From contig NZ_JAKGCU010000001.1 of the NCBI RefSeq assembly GCF_021556435.1, positions 434,001-498,000 on the forward strand: a stretch of DNA of 64,000 nt, in the 5' to 3' direction. Under the pieces are notes generated by a model. That model saw only the letters and a program-made list of their open reading frames with translations, had not been told where the DNA came from and did no database searches. Positions 31,283 through 38,207 of the stretch are shown here, piece after piece. Source of the DNA: Gordonia tangerina (GTDB taxonomy: Bacteria; Actinomycetota; Actinomycetes; Mycobacteriales; Mycobacteriaceae). Positions within the stretch are counted from its first letter, which is position 1, and each line of letters begins with the position of its first letter. Position numbers and translations under genes: made by a program.

Positions 31283-31831
31283 ATGCCCTTACGAGGAGCC
31301 GACTACTTGCAGCGAGCGGAACAGTTGTGCCGAATCCTCCGGTCGTACAGGGTTTTACGTGGTCTTACTCAGCAGCAACTCGCCGACGAACTCGGCATGG
31401 CTCAAACAATGGTCTCGAAGATCGAGTCGAGGGAGAGGCGGCTGGACTTGATCGAACTTGAGGGGTATCTGGCACCGCTGGGGCGAACGGTCCGAGACCT
31501 TCTCGCGGATATGGAGACCACTCCACTGCCGGAGATGCCCCAGCCGAAGCCGTCTCGTCTAGCAAGACAAGGGAAGTCGGCTTACGAGGATGTCATCCGA
31601 ATCACGGCTCCGGCTGCGGTCCAGCGGGACATCGAAACGCTTATCGACGTGCATCTGGAAGCCGATGGGGTCGAGGTGACAGTGGACCTGCTCAACGCCA
31701 TCGTCGGATACGTGTCGGAAGCGGATGACCCCAGTCACCACTACGCGGTGGATCTTTCCCAGGTCCCAGAGCACTCGCGAGACTCAATCGCGGCGGCACT
31801 GCGCTCCGATAAGCGGTGGACGATCGAATGA
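31283..31831 (+). CDS. XRE-family transcriptional regulator
   Basis: 182 residues from ATG 31283 (MPLRGADYLQ); the frame is open to 31172 but lacks a start signal there. The N-terminal lambda-repressor-type HTH at about 20-75 reads LRGLTQQQLADELGMAQTMVSKIES and RRLDLIELEGYLAPLG. The C-terminal half is acidic and may bind a ligand or partner. It probably represses the divergent gene and the secreted-protein genes through TACCC-N7-GGGTA operators, acting as an element maintenance regulator in place of KorSA-type GntR proteins of other AICEs. Confidence 0.85.
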   Translation: MPLRGADYLQRAEQLCRILRSYRVLRGLTQQQLADELGMAQTMVSKIESRERRLDLIELEGYLAPLGRTVRDLLADMETTPLPEMPQPKPSRLARQGKSAYEDVIRITAPAAVQRDIETLIDVHLEADGVEVTVDLLNAIVGYVSEADDPSHHYAVDLSQVPEHSRDSIAAALRSDKRWTIE

Positions 31832-31860
31832 CGCTGCCAGCCAGATTTCGGCTGGCAGCG
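31832..31860. terminator. Bidirectional hairpin terminator
   Basis: Perfect 11-bp stem CGCTGCCAGCC/GGCTGGCAGCG (31832-31842 with 31850-31860), 7-nt loop, directly after the XRE stop and before the stop of the convergent secreted-protein gene. Confidence 0.7.
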
Positions 31861-31876
31861 CCGTTAGCAAATCGGC

Positions 31877-32266
31877 TCAGCGCTTGGGGGTCAGGCGAAC
31901 ATCAGCAGTCTTGATTCCCAAGAAGTACGCTTCCCCAACATAACCATTCCCCTTGGCGCGCAGGACAATTCGCCCACCCACGCCGTTATCCGCCCAGCCA
32001 CCATTGCGAGACTGATGCAAGGCGTACTTCACGAACGGGTTGACGCTGGGGTCGGACAAGGATCCCTTCTGCCCACTCACGGGGTACATGGCGTTACCCG
32101 TCACCACCCACGTCGCCCGGGCGGAACCGGGGGCGCTGGTCGTGTAGATATACTTCCCAGCGTTGACCTGCGCGGACGCCTGCCCCGCCCCCGTGATCCC
32201 GGTGGCGATGGTCGCCGCGCTCCCAACGACGAGGGCGGCAGCGGCGAGTCTGGTCCTGGTCTTCAT
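31877..32266 (-). CDS. Small secreted protein with Sec signal peptide
   Basis: 129 residues. The signal peptide MKTRTRLAAAALVVGSAATI has a probable cut after QASA, leaving about 97 residues: GKYIYTTS at the mature N-terminus, a Gly/Asn-rich centre (RNGGWADNGVGGRIVLRAKG) and the end GIKTADVRLTPKR. No Cys in the mature part. Family unrecognised, but a frameshifted paralogue lies just upstream. Expression is probably controlled by the operator at 32300. A secreted effector or surface factor carried on an ICE is unusual. Confidence 0.75.
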   Translation of the reverse strand: MKTRTRLAAAALVVGSAATIATGITGAGQASAQVNAGKYIYTTSAPGSARATWVVTGNAMYPVSGQKGSLSDPSVNPFVKYALHQSRNGGWADNGVGGRIVLRAKGNGYVGEAYFLGIKTADVRLTPKR

Positions 32267-32299
32267 GATTCCTCCCTGATATGCGGTTCAGGGTTACCG

Positions 32300-32316
32300 T
32301 ACCCGATCTTGGGGTA
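32300..32316. promoter_or_regulatory. 17-bp operator TACCC-N7-GGGTA, copy 2
   Basis: TACCCGATCTTGGGGTA, 34 bp upstream of the secreted-protein start codon. It matches copy 1 at 14 of 17 positions, including all ten arm bases and the last two spacer bases (TG). Confidence 0.6.
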
Positions 32317-32333
32317 GAAGTTGCTGAGAGCTA

Positions 32334-32368
32334 AGTGAGCCCTCAGTCATTGCGGCTGGGGGCTCACT
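32334..32368 (-). terminator. Hairpin after the frameshifted secreted-protein gene
   Basis: AGTGAGCCC (32334-32342) pairs with GGGCTCACT (32360-32368) around a 17-nt loop, 32 bp downstream of the minus-strand stop at 32400. It separates the two paralogous genes. Confidence 0.55.
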
Positions 32369-32399
32369 CGGCAGGAGGGGCGGGGGTTGCTCGCGGTGA

Positions 32400-32794
32400 T
32401 TAACGCGGCGTCAAGCGAACCAAGCCCGTGCGGATACCCGCGAGGTACTGCTCACCCACATATCCACCATGACCGTTGGGGCGCAATACAATACGCCCAC
32501 CCAGCCCATTGTCCGCGAAGCCGCCATCGCGGGTTTGGTGCACTGTTAGTTCTGAACCGGGTTCGAGGCGCTGGAGCCGACCAGCGAGGGAGGCAGATTA
32601 TTACGGAGGGTGCCGGAGCCGATGTGCCAGGTGCCAGGGGTGCGCATGCCATTTTGAGACAGCGTGTAGTTGCCGGGGTTGACCTGCGCGCGAGCGGGGT
32701 TGGCGGCGAGAGTGCCGACGCCGATGGCGGCGGTGGCGGCGATTGCGAGCGTGGCGGATATCTGAGCCGCGCGGCGGGTGCTGAGTGTGTTCAC
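32400..32794 (-). pseudogene. Frameshifted paralogue of the secreted protein
   Basis: The GTG at 32794 (AAAGGA upstream) starts MNTLSTRRAAQ, a signal peptide cut after PARA, then QVNPGNYTLSQNG and on to SSASNP, where the frame stops early (82 residues). In the -1 frame the sequence continues VHQTRDGGFADNGLGGRIVL and ends GIRTGLVRLTPR, aligning without gaps to the neighbouring 129-residue protein. One lost G in the CCCGG run near 32560 explains it. The intact protein would have 131 residues. It could also be a sequencing error. Its start is 60 bp from attR. Confidence 0.8.
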
Positions 32795-32845
32795 TAGGGA
32801 GTCCTTTCGTCACTCCCATGTCAAAATAGCCGGGGAATGATTCGT

Positions 32846-32871
32846 GAACTGCGGAGTACGCGATCGGGACC
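32846..32871. other. attR of the integrative element
   Basis: Right junction. GAGTAC at 32854-32859 is preceded on the element side by ACTGCG (32848-32853), the other half of the attP palindrome, and followed by the pilin codons GCG ATC GGG ACC. Chromosomal reading resumes exactly in frame with the truncated pilin at attL. Confidence 0.85.
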
Positions 32872-32982
32872 ATTGCTGCGGCGGCATTCGGAGCGATTCT
32901 CTACACGGTGGTGACCGGCGACAACATCGTCAGCGGCCTGACCGGCATCATCGGCAAGGCGCTCAACACGTCGGTCGGCTGA
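32860..32982 (+). pseudogene. Flp-type pilin (DUF4244) gene, 3' part
   Basis: Forty codons, AIGTIAAAAFGAILYTVVTG through GKALNTSVG and TGA at 32980. This is the hydrophobic helix and short polar tail expected after the prepilin cut site, cut off from its start codon by the element. It lies 7 bp before the TadE-like gene, confirming its original place in the tad operon. Confidence 0.9.
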
Positions 32983-32989
32983 GGTCACC

Positions 32990-33442
32990 GTGCACATGGT
33001 GCGACGGAGCATCACCGCGATCCGGTTGGCGATCGCCGATGATCGCGGCATGGTCACGGTCGAGGGTGCATACGCGATCGCTGCGATCGTCTCCGCCGTG
33101 GTGATCGGTGTCGGCGTGGTGGCGGCGGCGGGTGCGCAGATCCGGTGCACCGACGCGGCGCGCGAGGCGGCCAGGTTGGCCGCGATCGGCGATACGTCGG
33201 CGCTCTCGACGGCGGTCTCCATCGCCGGGCAGGACGCGCGGGTCTCACTGCGCGACAGTGGCACACAGATCGTCGCCGAGGTACGCGACAACGTGCCGTT
33301 GCTACCGCTGGTGGAGCTGTCTGCGAGGGCCGTCGCAGCGAAGGAGTCCCTCGGCGCCGACTCCAGGGTCAAGCAGTCCGGGGTCACGCAGTTCGGGGAC
33401 ATCCCCGAAGACAGCGAGCGCCGTGATGCGTTGGTGGGCTGA
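32990..33442 (+). CDS. TadE-like pilus-associated protein, Rv3655c-like
   Basis: 150 residues from GTG 32990 (ATG at 32996 also possible). The N-terminal prepilin-like segment DDRGMVTVEGAYAIAAIVSAVV has the Glu and hydrophobic helix typical of TadE pseudopilins, with possible cleavage after the Gly. The rest is a polar extracytoplasmic domain ending DIPEDSERRDALVG. It is a minor pilin or assembly factor. Upstream transcription from the tad promoter is now interrupted by 21 kb of element DNA, so expression in the integrated state is doubtful. Confidence 0.82.
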   Translation: MHMVRRSITAIRLAIADDRGMVTVEGAYAIAAIVSAVVIGVGVVAAAGAQIRCTDAAREAARLAAIGDTSALSTAVSIAGQDARVSLRDSGTQIVAEVRDNVPLLPLVELSARAVAAKESLGADSRVKQSGVTQFGDIPEDSERRDALVG

Positions 33443-33779
33443 TGACCGCGGTTTCGCAACGCTGCTGGGTGCTTTCGCGGTTGCGGCGCTGGCTGCGGTG
33501 GCCGTCGCGATGCTCTACGTCGGTGGGGCAGTGGTGGCGCGTCATCGCGCGCAGTCGACCGCGGATCTGGCGGCGCTCGCCGCTGCACAGCAGCACGTGT
33601 TGGCCGCGCCGGACCCGTGCTCGGCCGCCATCGAGATAGCCGAGGCGCAGCGTGTCGGCGGGCGGATCGCGCGGTGCGAGGTCGACGGTATCGATGTGGT
33701 GCTCACGGTTGCGGTACCGGTGCGTCTCGGGCCGTTCGGGGTTCGGGAGGCGGTGGCGTCGGCCCGCGCCGGGCCCTGA
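33426..33779 (+). CDS. TadG/Rv3654c-like secreted helix protein
   Basis: 117 residues from ATG 33426 (GTG 33423 adjacent), overlapping the TadE-like gene by 17 bp. DDRGFATLLGAFAVAALAAVAVAML is a pseudopilin-like N-terminus in which the usual Glu is replaced, followed by HRAQSTADLAALAAAQQHV, the conserved segment of Rv3654c/TadG-like proteins, and two Cys that could pair (PDPCSA, ARCEVD). Last gene of the tad locus. The function in mycobacteria is unsettled. Confidence 0.8.
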   Translation: MRWWADDRGFATLLGAFAVAALAAVAVAMLYVGGAVVARHRAQSTADLAALAAAQQHVLAAPDPCSAAIEIAEAQRVGGRIARCEVDGIDVVLTVAVPVRLGPFGVREAVASARAGP

Positions 33780-33800
33780 ACCGCACCGGCAGGTGCACGA

Positions 33801-34346
33801 TCAGTGCTCGTCGGGGATCACGATCCGCTGCGGGTGCACCCGACGCGACTGCAGTGGCGCGAACCAGATGTGGCCGAAGTCGACGTTGTCGTCACCGAGG
33901 TGTGCCAGTTCGAAGACGGGAACCGCAGGGGCGTCGGGCATGAATCGGGTTGTGGCCCGCACGAACGAGGTCCAGTGAATGAGTTCCCCCTCGGTGAGGA
34001 AGCCGCCACCGACCGCGCGCCGGCCACCGGAGCCGTCGGTGAGCGCGACGTAGACATCGCCGAGTCCCGGGTCCACCTGGGGCCCGATCATCGCGCTCTG
34101 CAGATACCAATGTGCGCTGCGGACCACCGTCGCGTGGTACCCACCGCGCTGGGCCGCACACCACGCGTAATGCAGGTCGAGAGCGTCCATCGCGGCCTCG
34201 TCGTCGAAGAACACGTCGCGTTCGCCGATGGTGGCGGGCAGTTCGTCGACATTCTGGGTCGGACGTGCCAACAAGAACCACGCCGGGCGCACCGAGGTGA
34301 TCGTGCGGGCCGCATGTTCGCGTCCGCCTGCGCGATCGTCAGTCAT
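33801..34346 (-). CDS. Conserved protein of unknown function
   Basis: 181 residues. After a polar N-terminus it reads ARTITSVRPAWFLLARPTQNV and continues as a soluble mixed alpha/beta protein with acidic and His-rich segments (LDLHYAWCAAQRGGYHATVV, HLGDDNVDFGHIWFAP). No recognised family. Its start overlaps the helicase stop by 8 bp, so the two are probably co-transcribed. It ends 22 bp from the convergent tad genes. Confidence 0.65.
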   Translation of the reverse strand: MTDDRAGGREHAARTITSVRPAWFLLARPTQNVDELPATIGERDVFFDDEAAMDALDLHYAWCAAQRGGYHATVVRSAHWYLQSAMIGPQVDPGLGDVYVALTDGSGGRRAVGGGFLTEGELIHWTSFVRATTRFMPDAPAVPVFELAHLGDDNVDFGHIWFAPLQSRRVHPQRIVIPDEH

Positions 34347-36702
34347 CCTTCGAGTATCTCCGACACAACAGCGTCAGCACCTTGATCGCGCCATCTTTGT
34401 CGAGCGGATCGTTACCGTTGCCGCACTTGGGGGACTGCACACACGACGGACAGCCGCTCTCGCATCGGCAACTCGCCACCGCGTCGCGGGTGGCGGCGAT
34501 CCAGGTGTCGAAGGTGGTGAAGCCGCGATCGGCGAAACCGGCACCACCCATGTATCCGTCGTAGACGAACACGGTCGGCAGGCCGGTGTCGGGGTGCTGG
34601 TTGGTCGACAGGCCGCCTATGTCCCACCGATCGCAGGAGGCGACCAGCGGCAACAAGCCGATGGCGGCATGCTCGGCCGCATGCAGTGCGCCCGGGAAAT
34701 CGCCGACTGTCACCCCGGCGCCCTCCAGCGACTCCGGGGTCAGCGTGTACATGACGGCGCGGGTGCTCAGCGTCTGGGCGGGCATGTCGAGTTCCACCGC
34801 ATCGAGCACCTCACCGGACAGCAGCGTGCGCAGATACCCCACCACCTGATGGGTCACGTCCACCTCCACGAGGGAGACGGTGAGGTCCCCGCAGTCGCGC
34901 CGGTCCACCACGTCGGTGATGGAGACGTCGGTGAGTTCGCGGGCCGACGTGGTCCAGTCCGGCTCCTCGGGATGTGCCAGCGCCAGACCGTCGTCGAGGT
35001 CGAGTTCGTCGACCACAAATGACTCGCCCTGATGGATGTGCAGGGCGCCGGGATGCACCGTCGACATCGCGCGACCGGAGTCGACGGTGCCTAGCAACTG
35101 CGAGGTGGTGGTGTCGACGATCAGCACCTGACCGCCGATGCCGCCTCGGATGTCGATGTCGGCATGCGGCTCGATGCCTGCGGCGACATACCACCCGGCC
35201 TTGCGTCTCTTGAGTTTTCCCTCGGCAGTCAGTTCGGCGACCGCGTCGGTGGCGTCCCAGGCGGCGATCTCGTTCTCGCGCAGCGGGAGTTCGGCAGCAG
35301 CACACAGCAGGTGGGGTTTGAGGATGTACGGATTGGTGGGATCGGTGACGGTTGCCTCGACCGGCCGCCCGAGCAAGGCCTCGGGATGGTGCACGAGGTA
35401 GGTGTCGAGCGGGTCGTCGCGGGCCACCAGCACCACCAGCGAGTCTCCGGAAGTGCGTTGGCGCCCAGCGCGTCCGGCCTGCTGCCAGAAGGACGCAACA
35501 GTGCCCGGGTAACCGCCCACGATGACCGCATCCAGACCGCTGATGTCGACGCCCAACTCCAGCGCGTTGGTCGTGGCCACCCCCACCAGTTCACCGTCGG
35601 AGATGGCTCGTTCGAGTCGCCGCCGATCGTCGGCGAGATACCCGGCGCGGTAGGCGGCCACCCGGTCGACGAGCTCAGGAGCGCTCTGCGCCAGCAGATG
35701 CCGGGCCTGTCGTGAGGTCAGCTCGACCCCGCGCCGGCTGCGCTGAAAACACAGCGTCCGCGCTCCCTCGACAACGAAATCCGCGAGCAGTCGAGCCGAT
35801 TCGGAACCGGCCGAACGTCGGATCGGTGCGCCGTTCTCACCCGTCACCGCGGGCAGAAAATCCGGCTCCCACAGCGCAACTGTCCGTTCGCCGCGCGGTG
35901 AGGCATCCTCGGTCACCGCGACGGCGGGTTCGCCGATGAGCCGCGTCAGCGCCTCGGCCGGCTTGGCCATCGTCGCGCTGGTGGCGATGACCACCGGATC
36001 ACCACCGGCCGAGCGCGCGATCCGCAGGAGTCGGCGCAGGACCAACGCGGTGTGCGAGCCGAACACCCCGCGGTAATGGTGAGCCTCGTCGACGACGATG
36101 TAGCGCAGATGCCGAAAGAAGTGTCGCCATCGCGCGTGACCGGACAAGATACCGATGTGCAGCATGTCCGGGTTGGTGAAGATCCACCGGGAGTGTGCAC
36201 GCGCCCACTGGCGTAGCTCCACGTCGGTGTCACCGTCGTAGGCGCACGGTTGCAGATGTGTGAACTGGCGTTGAACACCTGTCGCCGCTCCGCGACGACT
36301 GTCGCCGGCCGCACTGAGCAGTGATGTGACCGAACGGATCTGGTCGGCACCGAGAGCCTTCGTCGGTGAAAGATACAACGCTGTCGCATTCGGATCCTTC
36401 AACAGCGTGCTCACAATGGGTAGCTGATACGCCAACGATTTCCCGGAGGCCGTGCCGGTGCACAGGGCCACGTGTTTTCCGTTAAATGCATGTTCGGCAG
36501 CCGCCACTTGATGCACCCACGGTTTATCGATTCCGTCGGCACCGAATGCGGCCACGAGATCGGCCGGAACCCACTCCGGCCAGTCGGCGAAAGTGGCTGC
36601 GCGCGAGCCGATCACCGACATGTGTGTGATCGGAGAGGTGGACGGGTCGGTGCCGGCCGTGCTGCGTCGGAGCAGCTCGGACCCGAATGTGGGAGTGTGC
36701 AT
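34339..36702 (-). CDS. DEAD/DEAH-box helicase with C-terminal Cys cluster, Rv3649-like (MrfA/YprA type)
   Basis: 787 residues from ATG 36702 (MHTPTFGSELLRR); a longer frame to 37044 antisense to the cspA leader is unsupported. Motif I is CTGTASGKSLAYQLP, motif II VVDEAHHYRG, then TSATMAKP (III) and GRAGRQRTSGDS (VI). The end has CRCESGCPSCVQSPKCGNG, the Zn-binding Cys cluster of DUF1998/MrfA helicases, which act in mitomycin-type DNA damage repair in Bacillus. Length and position match Rv3649. Probably cytosolic 3'-5' DNA helicase. Confidence 0.9.
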   Translation of the reverse strand: MHTPTFGSELLRRSTAGTDPSTSPITHMSVIGSRAATFADWPEWVPADLVAAFGADGIDKPWVHQVAAAEHAFNGKHVALCTGTASGKSLAYQLPIVSTLLKDPNATALYLSPTKALGADQIRSVTSLLSAAGDSRRGAATGVQRQFTHLQPCAYDGDTDVELRQWARAHSRWIFTNPDMLHIGILSGHARWRHFFRHLRYIVVDEAHHYRGVFGSHTALVLRRLLRIARSAGGDPVVIATSATMAKPAEALTRLIGEPAVAVTEDASPRGERTVALWEPDFLPAVTGENGAPIRRSAGSESARLLADFVVEGARTLCFQRSRRGVELTSRQARHLLAQSAPELVDRVAAYRAGYLADDRRRLERAISDGELVGVATTNALELGVDISGLDAVIVGGYPGTVASFWQQAGRAGRQRTSGDSLVVLVARDDPLDTYLVHHPEALLGRPVEATVTDPTNPYILKPHLLCAAAELPLRENEIAAWDATDAVAELTAEGKLKRRKAGWYVAAGIEPHADIDIRGGIGGQVLIVDTTTSQLLGTVDSGRAMSTVHPGALHIHQGESFVVDELDLDDGLALAHPEEPDWTTSARELTDVSITDVVDRRDCGDLTVSLVEVDVTHQVVGYLRTLLSGEVLDAVELDMPAQTLSTRAVMYTLTPESLEGAGVTVGDFPGALHAAEHAAIGLLPLVASCDRWDIGGLSTNQHPDTGLPTVFVYDGYMGGAGFADRGFTTFDTWIAATRDAVASCRCESGCPSCVQSPKCGNGNDPLDKDGAIKVLTLLCRRYSKDD

Positions 36703-37037
36703 TGCCTGGAGAGTTCGATTGTGCTGTGTCGTGGTTCGACACGGATCTCCCATGTTACCGACGGATGTCGGGACCGCGAAAATCGGCAGGTTTGGAATCT
36801 GGTTGATCGGGGTGACTATCGCGCGCGCCGTGAACGTGATTGACTTATGGGCGGTCGCAGCTTTCGTGAGCCGCCGGGACCCCGGTGATCTCCCGAGATC
36901 GTGTTGTGACCGTGGTACTGAGGCAGGTTTTCGGGGATTCTTCCGTGGGGAACTATCGAGGTATGGCGGTCGGGACCGGCCACGACACGAGACCCATCGT
37001 GTCGCGTCTGTTGGAATGTATGTAAAGGATTGCAGTA
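36703..37037. other. Divergent promoter/leader region of the helicase and cspA
   Basis: 335 bp without a gene. The last part is the cspA leader: a 7-bp stem CGACACG/CGTGTCG (36983-36989 with 36998-37004) lies 20-30 nt before the ribosome site AAAGGA (37023-37028). A long structured leader is usual for cold-shock genes. No promoter could be assigned with confidence on either strand. Confidence 0.5.
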
Positions 37038-37241
37038 ATGGCACAGGGAACTGTGAAGTGGTTCAACGCGGAAAAGGGCTTCGGCTTCATCGCGCCTGAC
37101 GAGGGGTCCGATGACGTGTTCGTCCACTACTCCGAGATCCAGGGCTCGGGATTCCGCACCCTCGAGGAGAACCAGCGGGTCGAGTTCGAGGTCGGCCAGG
37201 GAACCAAGGGCCCGCAGGCCACTGGCGTCCGCGCCGTCTAG
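37038..37241 (+). CDS. cspA: Cold-shock protein
   Basis: 67 residues, a complete CspA-type OB fold: [20 protein letters not shown] with RNP1 KGFGFI and RNP2 VFVHYSEIQ, ending [10 protein letters not shown]. It binds single-stranded RNA and DNA and melts RNA structure. ATG has AAAGGA 9 nt upstream and a long 5' leader. Corresponds to Rv3648c. Confidence 0.97.
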   Translation: MAQGTVKWFNAEKGFGFIAPDEGSDDVFVHYSEIQGSGFRTLEENQRVEFEVGQGTKGPQATGVRAV

Positions 37242-37276
37242 GAGTCACCTCCTGCAAGCTGCGAAAGCTTGAGCGA

Positions 37277-37315
37277 AGTCGCTCCCGGTCACCGTAACGG
37301 TGGTCGGGAGCGACT
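37277..37315 (+). terminator. Rho-independent terminator after cspA
   Basis: AGTCGCTCCCG (37277-37287) pairs with CGGGAGCGACT (37305-37315), with a further inner ACCGT/ACGGT pairing, and is followed by CTTTTGTGG. A strong classical terminator 36 bp after the cspA stop. Confidence 0.88.
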
Positions 37316-37403
37316 CTTTTGTGGCCTTGGCCGACCGGTGGTGATCCGTGTCCGGCGCGATGCGTGACGCTGCACGCGGCCGGTCAGGCAGTAATCTCGG
37401 TGT

Positions 37404-37988
37404 GTGGGCCAGTTGTCGTTCTTCTCCGCGCAGATCGACCAACCCGCGTACGAGGATCTGTCGGGTCTGCTCGCCGCGCACGGACAAGCGGTCCGATCCG
37501 ACGGCGGTACGCGGATCTCGGTCGTGGTGGCGCAACGCTGGCGCGCCGACGCGCTCGTCGAGGAGATGTCCGCGACCGGGGTGGATGCCGAGGTCGTCAT
37601 CTCCGATGAGGGCAATCCGATCGCGCGGACGCAACCCTGCCATGATCTCGACGACCTGCATCGCCGGTGGTCGTCGGGTGCGGTCAAGGCGATGCCGTCG
37701 GGCTGGGTGCCGTCACCGCGTGCCCTGCGGCTGTGGACTCTCGCCGCCGGCGAACGCGACGGCGACCGATTCATGCTGGGTCTCGACAGCCACGCCCCCG
37801 ACACGCATCCCGCCCTGGCGACCGCCCTGATGCGGGTCGGCGTGGCCCCCACCCTGGTCGGCCGGGGGCTGTCGCACGCCCTGCGCATCGCCGGCAAACG
37901 GCGACTCGGCCACCTCCTGGAGTACATCGGGGATCCCCCTGCGGTGCCCGACGCCGCCGTGCATTGGCCGCATGTCGACGGTCTGTGA
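37404..37988 (+). CDS. Rv3647c-like conserved actinobacterial protein
   Basis: 194 residues from GTG 37404 (MGQLSFFSAQIDQPAYEDL). Soluble, with a central GGTRISVVVAQRWRADALVEEM segment and a helical C-terminal half including WTLAAGERDG. Conserved between cspA and topA in mycolata; length and place match Rv3647c. Function unknown. Confidence 0.8.
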   Translation: MGQLSFFSAQIDQPAYEDLSGLLAAHGQAVRSDGGTRISVVVAQRWRADALVEEMSATGVDAEVVISDEGNPIARTQPCHDLDDLHRRWSSGAVKAMPSGWVPSPRALRLWTLAAGERDGDRFMLGLDSHAPDTHPALATALMRVGVAPTLVGRGLSHALRIAGKRRLGHLLEYIGDPPAVPDAAVHWPHVDGL

Positions 37989-38115
37989 TGCCGCCGACCC
38001 ACCCGAGGCCGCAAAATTCCTTGCATATTGCTCTGACCAGGAATTATGCGGCCGCGGCGCCGTAATTTGCCACACTGGGGGTTTGCCGACGGGAATCCGA
38101 GTGTGCAGACGACGC

Positions 38116-38124
38116 TATATATAA
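38116..38124 (+). promoter_or_regulatory. Likely -10 region of the topA promoter
   Basis: TATATATAA within an otherwise GC-rich gap, about 85 bp before the topA start. The -35 is unclear. Transcription of topA is commonly supercoiling-sensitive, but nothing here shows that directly. Confidence 0.45.
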
Positions 38125-38207
38125 GGTACAAACCTGATCGAGTGTCGTGCGTGTGACGAGGCCGTTGGCGCGGACGACATCAGCGAATGCGAAGTAAAGG
38201 ACGCCCG

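Larger units (their letters stand above)
11428..32859. mobile_element. Integrative (AICE-type) element inserted in the flp/DUF4244 gene
   Basis: 21.4-kb element bounded by GAGTAC repeats. It has a serine integrase at the left end, restriction-modification and candidate defence cargo, resolvase with res, an FtsK-type TraB at the end of a minus-strand operon, a candidate origin, an HUH Rep, an XRE regulator and two secreted-protein genes at the right end. No relaxase or type IV secretion VirB genes are seen, so DNA transfer would be double-stranded through TraB, as in actinobacterial ICEs such as pSAM2. Chromosomal sequence resumes in frame with the pilin gene on the right. An IS21-family element is nested at 15067-17727. 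Confidence 0.92.

Noticed and set aside
36703..37044. N-terminal extension of the helicase
   Set aside because: Antisense to the cspA leader and start; no ribosome site, and the length from 36702 matches the family.
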